NCBI GenBank assembly: GCA_037176885.1
Contig: JAWWNJ010000116.1
Span: 558,001 to 622,000, forward strand
DNA: 64,000 nt
Origin: Favolaschia claudopus
Lineage: Eukaryota > Basidiomycota > Agaricomycetes > Agaricales > Mycenaceae
Reading direction: 5' to 3'
Shown here: positions 34,207 to 43,410 of the stretch, in pieces
How positions within the stretch are numbered: the stretch's first letter is position 1
Layout: the number at the start of each line of letters is the position of its first letter
Translations under genes and position numbers: made by a program
Notes under the pieces: model-generated
Seen by the model: the letters and a program-made list of their open reading frames with translations, nothing else
What the model was told of the DNA's origin: nothing
The model's database searches: none

Positions 34207-35250
34207 CTGTTCCAGACCGTCGAAAGATTATGATTTCACACTCTTCGGGGAGTAAGGGAACTCGATTGTGCAAGACTGCAGAGTCACGTGGAAAATTACA
34301 AATGTGTCCACGGTATGCATATTGCCCACCATGAATTTGCCAGACTTGCGTAAGAGCGTGAACAGGAGAGATCAAAATCTCCTCCATCTGTGTTAAGACA
34401 GGAAGATTAAGTCGCACACTTTCTGGATCCATCATATTGTCAATTGTGTATTTCCGAGGATCTGCACCAGAGCATTTCCGACACAGACCAGCAGCATTAA
34501 CAGCAAGATCAAACCACTTCTCATTGCAAGAATCACAAGTCTCCATAGTAATATCCATCAACCTCTTGCGGACATCATTTAATAGCTCTTTTTCTCTCAG
34601 GGGGGTAACAGCAAGATCTGAAAGAGCTGCATCTGTATTGTGGTGTGGTGGAATTGCCTGAGGAGGAGGATCCAACTGCTGCTGAAGCTCTTGATTTATA
34701 GCATGTGCCGCACGTTCTGCATTCTGGTTGTTTCTGTTCAATCGCCGTCTAAGAAGACAGTGTTTACAGGTCTTCCTCCCTCCCTCAAACTCAGCAGAAG
34801 GTATGTGATGGCTGCAACTTGTGCAATATAGCAGGTCAGGATTCTCAGGATGTGGCTCTCTAGCAACTGGTCTTCTTCGAGCTTGAGCATTGGGTCGAGC
34901 ATTTCCCTGTCTTTGTACTATATTTTGCACTGGCTGTACAGGATTCTGCTGCACCAGAGGTGGATCTGGACCTTGAGGTCTAGGTGTTGGTGACGGAGGT
35001 AGACTTTGCATATCCTGGTCTTCATTCTGTCCTGCCAAAGTACCAGCATTCCCAGTGTTCTGTATCTCAGCAATTCGGCCAGCTGTGCGAGGTGTAAGTT
35101 GAAGTTGCTGGCCATTCCAGTTAACCTGAACAAAGTTTGGTTGCTGTAAAGGCAATCTCCGGTGTACAGGGCTATCCAGAGTGCGATTGATACGCTCTTG
35201 CTCCTGAGCTGCATTTCGTATGCGCTGTGGGGTATTTGGAGGAGTAGACC
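34207..35250 (-). pseudogene. Helitron N-terminal (DUF6570-like) region with zinc-finger cysteines
   Basis: CTSCSHHIPSAEFEGGRKTC and KHC form one Cys/His cluster. CDSCNEKWFDL with LCRKCS forms a second. NMMDPESVRLNLPVLTQMEE, ILISPVHALTQVWQIHGGQ, YRGHICNFPRDSAVL and LLPEECEIIIFRRSG match the region upstream of Helitron_like_N in fungal Helitrons. The continuation FRVRRAALSSWLRYL lies beyond the MITE at 33921-34206, at about 33860-33914. It would take part in DNA binding; the role of this region is inferred from position. Confidence 0.82.
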
Positions 35251-35354
35251 TATTTAATTTAATTTTGCTTGAGAGAAAGCATTGACTGATTGATCTGGCA
35301 CATACATGCAGTAACAGAAGATAATGTGGAGGATGAAGTTTATCTTGAGTGCTA

Positions 35355-35479
35355 CAGTCGAAGCTGTCATAACCCATAGCTCCCATAACCCATAATCTCC
35401 CTTAACCCATACATTTTTTGGGGGTTTTTGACCGGTTTTTGGCTCTACCGAGGGCTATGGGTTATGACAGCTTCGACTG
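35355..35479. mobile_element. 125-bp MITE, TA target duplication
   Basis: CAGTCGAAGCTGTCATAACC plus CATAGC at the left is exactly inverted at the right; TA lies at 35353-35354 and 35480-35481. CATAACCCATA words fill the interior. The end resembles that of the foldback element at 15692. Confidence 0.9.
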
Positions 35480-35481
35480 TA

Positions 35482-36603
35482 ATGCTAACCAAGAAAAAAA
35501 TAAGCTGCAAGCTGTCAGGGGAACTCCCTCTTTTGGCACTACACAGCCACCTATGACGCAGGCCTCCTGCAGATTTCCCACTTTCCTGTCAAATTCCCAA
35601 AGCCCTATGTCGAAAAATCGGTCATTTCGAGGGCTTTATTTCGCCGGAAATAGCCTAAGATTGCCGAGGGTTTTACTGGCCGTGGCCATCGGCTTTAATC
35701 GGTCTGGCGACCGATTTGCCATCACCCTTGGAATGGCGGGGTTGCCTCCGGAATGCAGATGCTTACAAATGTCCGGGTGGCTTTGTCAGCATCCAGCTGC
35801 TGTCAACTCCCACGGACTGAAGCAAGCTGCCCCACCTATATCGGCGCCTCGGCCGATATACAACCTACGTATGTTACTTGACCTAGATTCCTGCAGGTTT
35901 GATACCGCAATGGCTGCCTGAAGATGGTCATTTTGGCCATTTTTTGAATAAATTTGGCATTTTCGGCCAAAATGGCCATCTTGCAGCGGCTATTACGTAA
36001 CCCTAGCAAACAAGGCGAAGTAATATATGGCCTCAATCGCTTTTATGAGTACTTTCATCCTATGATGGTCATTTTCCATTGGGGAAAAGTGTGGTGTAAA
36101 AAAACACACTCTGGTGGAATTACCATATATGGTAATTGGATCATGAGCCCATTTCCCCGGCGCGGTTCTGGTGTGTGTTGCATCAAATTTCCTTAAAAGT
36201 CAGCAACCCGTTTGGGTTGCTGCCTTTTTGGGAAGCAACCAGAAAAGGCAGGAGCTGTCAATTTGCAACCAGAAAAGGGAATTATTGATGGTGGCTGAGC
36301 ATTACATAATACTTGTTCAACTCACAAAACGGCCCAATTCCCATCCATTTTGAAGCATCTTGAAAGGATCTGCAACTTATACTAAAGCTTCAGTAACATG
36401 AAGTGTATGAGAGTCTTTTCTGATTTTTTCTTAGCCTCTAATTGTCTGGTATATTGAGATTCGGGTGAATTTCGAGAGAATTTCATTCTGCCTAGTTGAA
36501 AGCAAACAGAGAGCTCTTGTAAGCAGAATAGAGCAAGCCAAAGTTGTGAGGAATACCTAAGATACCTGAAAGCTACATTAATCAACCAATAGGTACACTA
36601 AAA
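35482..36603. repeat. no gene; three dispersed repeats
   Basis: 35613-35746 is an inverted copy of 24185-24318. 35870-35964 is a direct copy of 7672-7772. 36159-36178 shares GGCGCGGTTCTGGTGTGTGT with about 4539-4558. Otherwise no coding region is supported. Confidence 0.6.
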
Positions 36604-36608
36604 CTAAC

Positions 36609-37267
36609 TGTCAGGGGAACCTCCCGCTTCCTCGACCCGCTCCGCTATTCCTTGCATCACTCCAGCCTTCTTGGGAACGCTACTCCCTCCAGACTTCCCC
36701 CTTTGTCACACCTTCCTCCTTCCGACCCCCCGTTCCCCTCCTCGACAGACTCCTGTCGACCCTGCGCTCCTACAGCTAGTGCTCAGCGCAACCCGGTTCC
36801 CTACTGGTCTTCCGGTCAGACTTCTAGCCCTCCGAGAGCTCTGGTACCCCCGAGCTCCGGCCCTCCGGACTCCGGCTCCGGTTTCCCACGCTCCCCGGAC
36901 CACAGGGTATCTTCGGGCCTTCGTCGGTCTACGATCTCTGGACCAGTATTGTGATCCTCCCTCTTCTGGGCATATCCCTGGCTCCCTGCTACTGTTGGAT
37001 CATCTGATCATTGATATCACATCATAGATGCTGTGCTACTACATAGTTCCCACGCACCGTGAGAAGTCACGCGTCACGCGCACTTTTACTGTGACGCCTG
37101 GGCATGGAGACTCCTTACTCTGTTCTCTAAGGATTCTCCCTCTGCCCAGGTGAGTAGACACTCTTCCTCTTGTTGTAGCTAGCCCACTAAGGATTCTCCC
37201 TCTGCCCAGTGCTTGTTGGACTCTTGAGTACCTCGGGCCTCAGGCCCTGGCAGCTGTTGCCCTTACA
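36609..37267 (+). repeat. 5' LTR of the 4-kb element
   Basis: 659 bp, TG...CA ends. CTAAGGATTCTCCCTCTGCC occurs twice near the 3' side (about 37127 and 37184). A weak TATA-like TTTTACT (37084-37090) lies 34 bases before ACTCTGTTCT (37117-37126), the word complementary to the primer-binding site. Confidence 0.92.
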
Positions 37268-37269
37268 GC

Positions 37270-37279
37270 AGAACAGAGT
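37270..37279 (+). promoter_or_regulatory. putative self-priming primer-binding site
   Basis: AGAACAGAGT lies two bases (GC) after the LTR and is the exact complement of ACTCTGTTCT at 37117-37126 in the LTR. It is not a TGG-type tRNA-complementary site. I infer that the 5' end of the RNA folds back to prime minus-strand DNA, as known for Tf1. Confidence 0.65.
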
Positions 37280-39995
37280 CACCAATAGCGGACCCTATTC
37301 CCTCCTCCTCTGTCCTCACAAGAGTAGCAGACCATCTTGGTGCATTCTTTGGGCATGGAGGTCGCTGAGTAGCCTCTGCCCCATGGCTTGGTGTAGGATT
37401 TGGGTTTTGGGACTGCAACACAAGTATGGTGTGTGTGTCTACCACTGAAAGTCTTCTTCCCTTTCCCTCCTGCATCCCATGGACCCCCTCCTCGGCATTT
37501 GCCACCTCTCGTCGACTTCTCCTCTTCTTGTGTGTGGCCAACTGCCGTTTAGGCTCGTGCCAGATGCCACTGCTCGTCACTGGCTCACACTGGCACTTCG
37601 ACTACTCCTTCCCCTCTCCCTCTGTGACCTTGGGCCTGTTCTTGTGTCGTCTGGCCTCGAGTCTCACTCCCCCTCTTGACCGGTGAGCTTCCTTTCCTCT
37701 TGCCTTCGTGGGTGTGGCTTGGAGGGAGCACTGTCGAGAGTTGCAAGGTTGCTCAAGCCCATATCTCCCCGGCCTCCCCGTCCTTAGGGGTGTCCGCCGG
37801 TGCCTAGGGACCTCTGAGCGCCTGCAGTCTGCATGGAGATTGGGTGGCAGGGCAACTCGTTGCTGGCAGCTCGTCGAGCTGCTACAGTTGCCACCCCCTT
37901 CCTTCGAAGGATTCTCCTATCGTGCAGGCTGTAGCCAACTATACCTCTTTATCTGCTTTCTCTGGGTACTCGTGCGTTTGTGCAAGAGCGGGAAGCTTAT
38001 GTCTGGGCTTGCTGGGGGCCATCCGCTGCCTTCTCTGCAGCCTGGTGTCTGACTCGCACCCTTCCCTTCCACTCTCCATCCCATCCCCTTGACTCTGTGT
38101 CCTGGCGTCTGTGTGTTTGTCCAATGTAGCGTCCCCGCGGCAGCGGTGGCGTTGACGGCGGGGATTCATGATTCATCTTGATACTGTTGTCTCGTATTGC
38201 GTGGTCGCAATCATGAAGGGGGGCTCCATACGCCGCGTCATTTGATTTCAAGGTGGGAAGGTTGATTCTGACCTCCCCCCTGTGATGCTCGCTGTGGGGC
38301 TCCTTGCTCATGCGCACCGCTGCACTTTAGGTAGACTCTGCCTGGTGAAGGGGGGCTCGCCTCCTCTCGCCTGTCTTCACCATGTCCACCTAGTGCATAG
38401 TGTTCCGCCCTCTTGTCAGTAGAACCTCTCTGGTGAAGGGGGGCTTGTCTCTCAAGCCGCCCTTCACCCTACTCACAATGGCCGTCTTCGTCTTCCAATC
38501 TGGTGAAGGGGGGCTCGTCCCTCGTCCCCTTCACCTACGATGACTTGCGCATGAGACACTGCGAGCGGTGTCTCAAATCCAGTGAAGGGGGGCTCATTCC
38601 TCCCCCCCCCTTCACTAACCGCTCCTGGTCCTTCTCCCACCATGCTCTGCATTGGGTTACTAATGGGTCTCTTACGTCCACCACATTTGTCCTCCCCCCT
38701 CCTTCCGTTGACTCGGCCTGCCACTCACGCCACTTTCCTACGTTACGTCTCCGCACACCCCTAGTCATGGTGCATGCGTGATGGCCGGCCTTCAAAGCCG
38801 GCTTGCGGCGTCTTGGTATATTTGGCTGGATGTCATGTCGACGAGGTACCTTGCCCTGCCATTGTTTGCGCTGCTACCCTACGTTATGCCTCCGCACACC
38901 CCTAGTCACGGTACGTGCGTGATGGTTGAGCTAGCTTCTGTGTCCTCGACCTGCGGCATCTTGGAATACCCAGCGCAGCCATGTGTATCAAGGTAGCCTT
39001 GTGCACGATGCCGCAACATTAGGAGCGTCTCTTGGCCTCCGCCCTATTAGGCATTGGGCACGGTGTCAATCCCTTGCGCCCTTCTTGAACCACCAACCCT
39101 TCCTTGCCATCCTGCTGCCGCTCCCTATGTTGTGTTTCCATGGGCCTATATCCGTTCGGCTACGTTCTCTACGAGCCCCGGTGGGAACTGGGGCCTTGAG
39201 TTGACCATGTGATGGCCGATCCCGTTGATCGGCTTGTAACACCTTGGCTAGCAGCAGGAAGGCGGTTGTTTTGGTTCTATCCCCGTGTCGTTGCACCGCT
39301 AGGTGCTGCTGTCCGCTACGTGCGGTGCAGTGTGCCCCGACATTCTAGACGGCATGGCGGATACCTCCAGCCCTCGTACAACCTCCCAGTGCACCCTGTG
39401 ACCACCATCCAATTTTTTTTTCCGCTGTGGCCATAGGCCCCACCGGATGTGTGTGTCGAGGCGCCACACTGTGAAGGTGGGCTGGAAGGGGTAGAGCTGA
39501 GGAAGCGACAAGAGGGAGCTTCCTCCTACAGGAGCGACATTTGGAGCTCCATACCTGTTACTCTCCCCCCTTTGCGCAGAGAGTACAGTAGGAGCGTAGC
39601 GACTACTGGCCACACTCTGCGGGTCAGTGGACTGCTGCAGGATTGGACAGCTGAGAGGATGTACAAGCCTAAGCACTGACCAGTACAATATCAAGGAGTG
39701 GCGGGACAGGATATGTCTGCCTACTCCTTGAGGGTCATGCTGAAGACTTGGGCATCTGAGAAGCAGTGTACAAGGCAAAGCGCCGACCGTAGCTCAATGG
39801 TCGAAGAGCGCATGACGGAGACCTGTGGGCAAGGGAGGCATGACCTTTTTTTTTCCCCTCCCACCTCCCTTTTGTGTCACTTCGCGCCGGGTCGTCGCAA
39901 AGCGTGAAGCGGGGCTGTGTCTTTTTTCCCTTCGAGTTTGCTCTGCGCTCTCTGCTTTGGATGTGTCGGGTCGCCACATTCTGAAGTGGGGCTGA
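37280..39995 (+). other. non-coding interior of the 4-kb LTR element, with repeated hairpins
   Basis: No retroviral motif in any frame. TGAAGGGGGGCTC or TGAAGGGGGGCTT recurs at about 38214, 38345, 38435, 38502 and 38582. Several copies are followed within 20-30 bases by CCCTTCAC or CCCCTTCAC, so each can fold as a stem-loop. Such conserved structure may be a packaging or dimerisation signal; that is inference. Purine-rich GAAGTGGGGCTGA lies at the 3' LTR boundary, where a polypurine tract is expected. Confidence 0.6.
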
Positions 39996-40654
39996 TGTCA
40001 GGGGAACCTCCCGCTTCCTCGACCCGCTCCGCTATTCCTTGCATCACTCCAGCCTTCTTGGGAACGCTACTCCCTCCAGACTTCCCCCTTTGTCACACCT
40101 TCCTCCTTCCGACCCCCCGTTCCCCTCCTCGACAGACTCCTGTCGACCCTGCGCTCCTACAGCTAGTGCTCAGCGCAACCCGGTTCCCTACTGGTCTTCC
40201 GGTCAGACTTCTAGCCCTCCGAGAGCTCTGGTACCCCCGAGCTCCGGCCCTCCGGACTCCGGCTCCGGTTTCCCACGCTCCCCGGACCACAGGGTATCTT
40301 CGGGCCTTCGTCGGTCTACGATCTCTGGACCAGTATTGTGATCCTCCCTCTTCTGGGCATATCCCTGGCTCCCTGCTACTGTTGGATCATCTGATCATTG
40401 ATATCACATCATAGATGCTGTGCTACTACATAGTTCCCACGCACCGTGAGAAGTCACGCGTCACGCGCACTTTTACTGTGACGCCTGGGCATGGAGACTC
40501 CTTACTCTGTTCTCTAAGGATTCTCCCTCTGCCCAGGTGAGTAGACACTCTTCCTCTTGTTGTAGCTAGCCCACTAAGGATTCTCCCTCTGCCCAGTGCT
40601 TGTTGGACTCTTGAGTACCTCGGGCCTCAGGCCCTGGCAGCTGTTGCCCTTACA
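39996..40654 (+). repeat. 3' LTR of the 4-kb element
   Basis: Identical by eye to 36609-37267, offset 3387 bases. The open frames of about 100 residues inside both LTRs are duplicates and have no motif. Confidence 0.92.
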
Positions 40655-40659
40655 CTAAC

Positions 40660-41348
40660 CAAAACAGAACCTGTAAATGGAGCTCAATCCACCACTTCAT
40701 GATCGGTTCAGATTCTTATGTAGAAAGGTCTAGCTATCTACTTGAACGTCTGAGATTGCAAGCTCAACAATATATGGTTTGCGACACAATTATCCCATCT
40801 ATCTGGGGTTCAAAGTAAACATCATCATTATCGTCGGGGTTTGATTGTATTTGCGTGCTGACTGTGCAGTGTATACAGATACCTCCCTGGGTATATACTA
40901 CAGGAGCACTATCAAGGCTTGATTCAATTTAACTGTGCAGTGTGCTGGATCCATGGATGTTCTAGATATTTCCAAGATTCGCTATGAATCGTAAGTATTG
41001 CGGTCTTGTTTTTGTGTTTGATTATGTGTAGCAGAGGTACCACAGATATTTAACTGTATCTCTGACAATAGAATACCTCCAATACCGAACCTCTGCGGTG
41101 AATTTGCGCTGCATTCGAGCAAATCAGCGCTTAGAATGTTATTCTGCCGGCCGCCGCTTCAACCCCGGCACCCCCGGCATCCCGGCACCGAGCCAGCATT
41201 TCATGAGGAGAACTTTGCGGCGTAGCCGCGAAATTTACGACCCAAATACATCCAGAATTCTTGAAATTCTTCCCTTTCCCTTTCCTTCTCTTTCCTTTTT
41301 TGGGCATTTTTTTTGCAATTCTTTTGGGCAGCAACACACACCGTGACC
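40660..41348. other. no gene seen
   Basis: About 690 bp between two LTR elements with no supported coding region or repeat. Confidence 0.4.
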
Positions 41349-41353
41349 GAGCC

Positions 41354-41538
41354 TGTAAGGGGAGAAGGGCCCAGGAGCCAAGTCGATAACAAACCTGGGG
41401 ATCAGAGATCCCCAGTGAACTACTTATATACAAGAGGTGACGTAAGATATGACATAAGTGAGCACACAGCATGATGTCTTGGAGACAGAGAACTTCTGCC
41501 CAAGTCAGAAGATGTCATAGCTGTGGAATCCCCTGACA
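41354..41538 (-). repeat. 3' LTR of the KH element
   Basis: 185 bp, identical by eye to 42754-42938, offset 1400. Confidence 0.92.
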
Positions 41539-41601
41539 TCACCCCCTCTTCAAGATTCGTCGCCTCGACGAAGACCAGAGCCCAGTAGAATGAACGATCC
41601 T

Positions 41602-42648
41602 TCAAAATCCTGGATCGCCACGGAAGAGTAGGTTGCCCTGGGAGTCAATCCGCGAATCAGACGCAGACACTGCACCGCCTCGCCGTGCCGTCTGTTGTCG
41701 ACGTCCCCTTTCAGGTCGAATAGCATCAATGGCCATAGGCGAAGGAGCTACTGAACGTGGAGAGGGGGACGGGATGGCAGTGGGCATGGCCACCGAGGGG
41801 GCATAAGGAGTAGAGCTGGGGCGGGGAGTAGGAATAGGGGACGCCATTACCTGCGTAGGAATAGAGATGGCGGCAGGGTTATGGGGTAGAGAGTTAGAGG
41901 CGGGGTAGGAAGACTCCTGTGGTGCAAATCGCACCCCAGACTTCCTTGGCTGTGTAGCGGCACCTGGGTGCGGCTGAGCACTGGCCGCTGGAGGGGGTGG
42001 AACCGGAGCCGGTGGCTGAGACGGATGGACGGGGTGTGCGCGCTTCTTCAGCGGGCGAGAGCCCTCGCCAGAAGCGTTCGGCAAAACCGGCACCGGGCCA
42101 GGAGGGGGAGGGGCAGGGTCCCCGGAAAGGCGTGACGGACCTTTCTTCTTAGAGCGGATACGCTTACGCATGAAACGCTTCCCAAGCGCAATTAGCGCTT
42201 CACCGATTTGCTGGTCGGTACCACGGATAGATACACGGCGCTCCAAGGGGGAAGCCTTATCAGTATAGGCTCGAAGTTGGGCGCCGGAGATGTCGTGCGA
42301 CTGATGAAGACCCTTACCACCACGGCCAACGATATGCCCGACGACCGAGTCAGGCACCACAAGCGTACACGAGTAGCGGGACGGTGCGTCCTGTGCAGTA
42401 GGGAGGGTTTCGGCGAGTGGTATGGCGGTGTGGCCGACAGCGATGATGGCAGGGGTAGGGGCTGGGGTTGATGGTTCAGAGCCCCAGCGAGCGCCATCCC
42501 AGGAGAAGCGCCAGGCATGCCCTCGGGGAGTAGAGGCTGCAGTGTCCCCAAACTCAAGACAATCAAGACGGTCGTGGACGCGCTGTAGTTCGCTTCGAAG
42601 GAGAGTGCAGTAGGAATAAAGGTCCTGAGGAACTGCGGGGGTTGCCAT
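41602..42648 (-). CDS. KH-domain protein of an LTR retroelement
   Basis: 348 residues from an ATG at 42648, about 106 nt after the 5' LTR. Residues about 10-33 (SYCTLLRSELQRVHDRLDCL) look like a short coiled coil. A single KH domain spans about 92-162. It begins YSCTLVVPDSVVGHIVGRGG; the RNA-contacting GxxG loop is GRGG at 108-111, followed by the variable-loop and third-helix region LERRVSIRGTDQQIGEALIA. A basic patch RKRIRSKKKG follows. Residues about 170-320 are Pro/Ala/Ser-rich and probably disordered. An Arg-rich tail (RPERGRRQQTARRGG) closes the protein. KH domains bind single-stranded RNA, so the protein may act as a Gag-like RNA chaperone or packaging factor; that role is inference. 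No Retrotrans_gag motif or CCHC knuckle is visible. The frame is intact, fitting a young element. Confidence 0.9.
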   Translation of the reverse strand: MATPAVPQDLYSYCTLLRSELQRVHDRLDCLEFGDTAASTPRGHAWRFSWDGARWGSEPSTPAPTPAIIAVGHTAIPLAETLPTAQDAPSRYSCTLVVPDSVVGHIVGRGGKGLHQSHDISGAQLRAYTDKASPLERRVSIRGTDQQIGEALIALGKRFMRKRIRSKKKGPSRLSGDPAPPPPGPVPVLPNASGEGSRPLKKRAHPVHPSQPPAPVPPPPAASAQPHPGAATQPRKSGVRFAPQESSYPASNSLPHNPAAISIPTQVMASPIPTPRPSSTPYAPSVAMPTAIPSPSPRSVAPSPMAIDAIRPERGRRQQTARRGGAVSASDSRIDSQGNLLFRGDPGF

Positions 42649-42740
42649 AGCAAGGGAGGTGTAAGGTCGATGGTAGGATGAGGGCAGAGTAGGAAGTAGG
42701 GTGGTCGGCTGCGGCTAGGAGAGTGCCAGAGTCGAATAGA

Positions 42741-42751
42741 AGGTTTGTTAT
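42741..42751 (-). promoter_or_regulatory. putative self-priming primer-binding site of the KH element
   Basis: On the minus strand ATAACAAACCT follows the LTR after GC. It is the exact 11-nt complement of AGGTTTGTTAT in the LTR (42786-42796). TATATAA in the LTR (42824-42830) begins 34 bases before that word, so transcription would be expected to start there. This matches the Tf1-type self-priming layout. Confidence 0.75.
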
Positions 42752-42753
42752 GC

Positions 42754-42938
42754 TGTAAGGGGAGAAGGGCCCAGGAGCCAAGTCGATAACAAACCTGGGG
42801 ATCAGAGATCCCCAGTGAACTACTTATATACAAGAGGTGACGTAAGATATGACATAAGTGAGCACACAGCATGATGTCTTGGAGACAGAGAACTTCTGCC
42901 CAAGTCAGAAGATGTCATAGCTGTGGAATCCCCTGACA
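42754..42938 (-). repeat. 5' LTR of the KH element, with TATA box
   Basis: 185 bp. On the minus strand it holds CTTGTATATAAGTAG followed by a hairpin, TGGGGATCTCTGATCCCCA, just before the predicted transcript start AGGTTTGTTAT. Confidence 0.9.
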
Positions 42939-42943
42939 GAGCC

Positions 42944-43382
42944 ATTTCCCCCATGTTGTGTTCAGTGCCTCAAAACACCTTGTTGCATTGTTTTCTGCGG
43001 CCACTTTGCTTCAGTGCGACCTACGCCAAACTCTTGCTTGGAGACTGGCCAAATACCTTTCCCAAGCATTCTCTGAGCTCCAGACAGCTTCTGAGTACTA
43101 GACACTAGAAAATTTCTAAGAAGCCCATTGCTTGCCTCCAGAACGGCGCACTTTTTGAGAACGGTGTGCTTTGATTACTATATGTTGCCTGCCCAATTTT
43201 ATTGCTATAGCAGACCTCTTAAGTGCCAGCGCAGGCACGGCGGGAAATGGAGCGGGATGGCGGGAAAATGCCGACGAGACAATGCGCTGGCAGTTTCAAG
43301 GCAGTTTGGCGGGAACAGTCCCGTCATCAGGTGGCAACGGTGACTGATTGGTGACTGATCGTCACCCATCAGCTCCAAATGC
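42944..43382. other. no gene seen
   Basis: No supported feature apart from short GGCGGGAA words near 43239-43315. Confidence 0.4.
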
Positions 43383-43410
43383 CATCAAATCCAAATATTT
43401 GGATTTGATG
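43383..43410. repeat. perfect 28-bp palindrome
   Basis: CATCAAATCCAAAT followed immediately by its complement ATTTGGATTTGATG. It lies exactly where the gypsy integrase reading frame is lost. Confidence 0.85.

Larger units (their letters stand above)
27415..35250 (-). mobile_element. decayed Helitron, interrupted by several insertions
   Basis: In minus-strand order the pieces are a DUF6570-like N-terminal region, Helitron_like_N, the HUH/Y2 replication initiator and a Pif1-type helicase, the normal order of a fungal Helitron RepHel protein. At least eight other elements or repeats lie within it. Terminal TC and CTRR signals could not be fixed by eye, so the outer ends are only the limits of recognisable coding sequence. 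Confidence 0.88.
36609..40654 (+). mobile_element. complete 4046-bp non-coding LTR retroelement (LARD-like)
   Basis: Two direct 659-bp LTRs, identical by eye, begin TGTCAGGGGAACCTCC and end CAGCTGTTGCCCTTACA. The 5-bp target CTAAC is duplicated at 36604-36608 and 40655-40659. The 2.7-kb interior has no gag, protease, RT or integrase motif, so the element must borrow proteins from another one. LTR identity implies very recent insertion. A 100-bp LTR relic of the same family is at 17417-17516. Confidence 0.93.
41354..42938 (-). mobile_element. complete 1585-bp LTR retroelement encoding only a KH-domain protein
   Basis: Two direct 185-bp LTRs (41354-41538, 42754-42938), identical by eye, read on the minus strand from TGTCAGGGGATTCC to CTTCTCCCCTTACA. 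The 5-bp target GAGCC is duplicated at 41349-41353 and 42939-42943. The only gene inside is a 348-residue KH protein. There is no RT, integrase or protease, so it is non-autonomous. It shares the TGTCAGGGG start, the CCCTTACA-type end and the priming layout of the 4-kb element at 36.6 kb. Confidence 0.93.

Noticed and set aside
36652..36954. 100-residue Pro/Ser-rich frame, repeated at 40039-40341
   Set aside because: It lies inside the LTRs and is duplicated only because the LTRs are identical; no motif supports a protein.
38210..38625. Regularly repeated TGAAGGGGGGCTC units considered as a CRISPR array
   Set aside because: Spacing varies, the units are stem halves inside a eukaryotic retroelement, and there are no cas genes.
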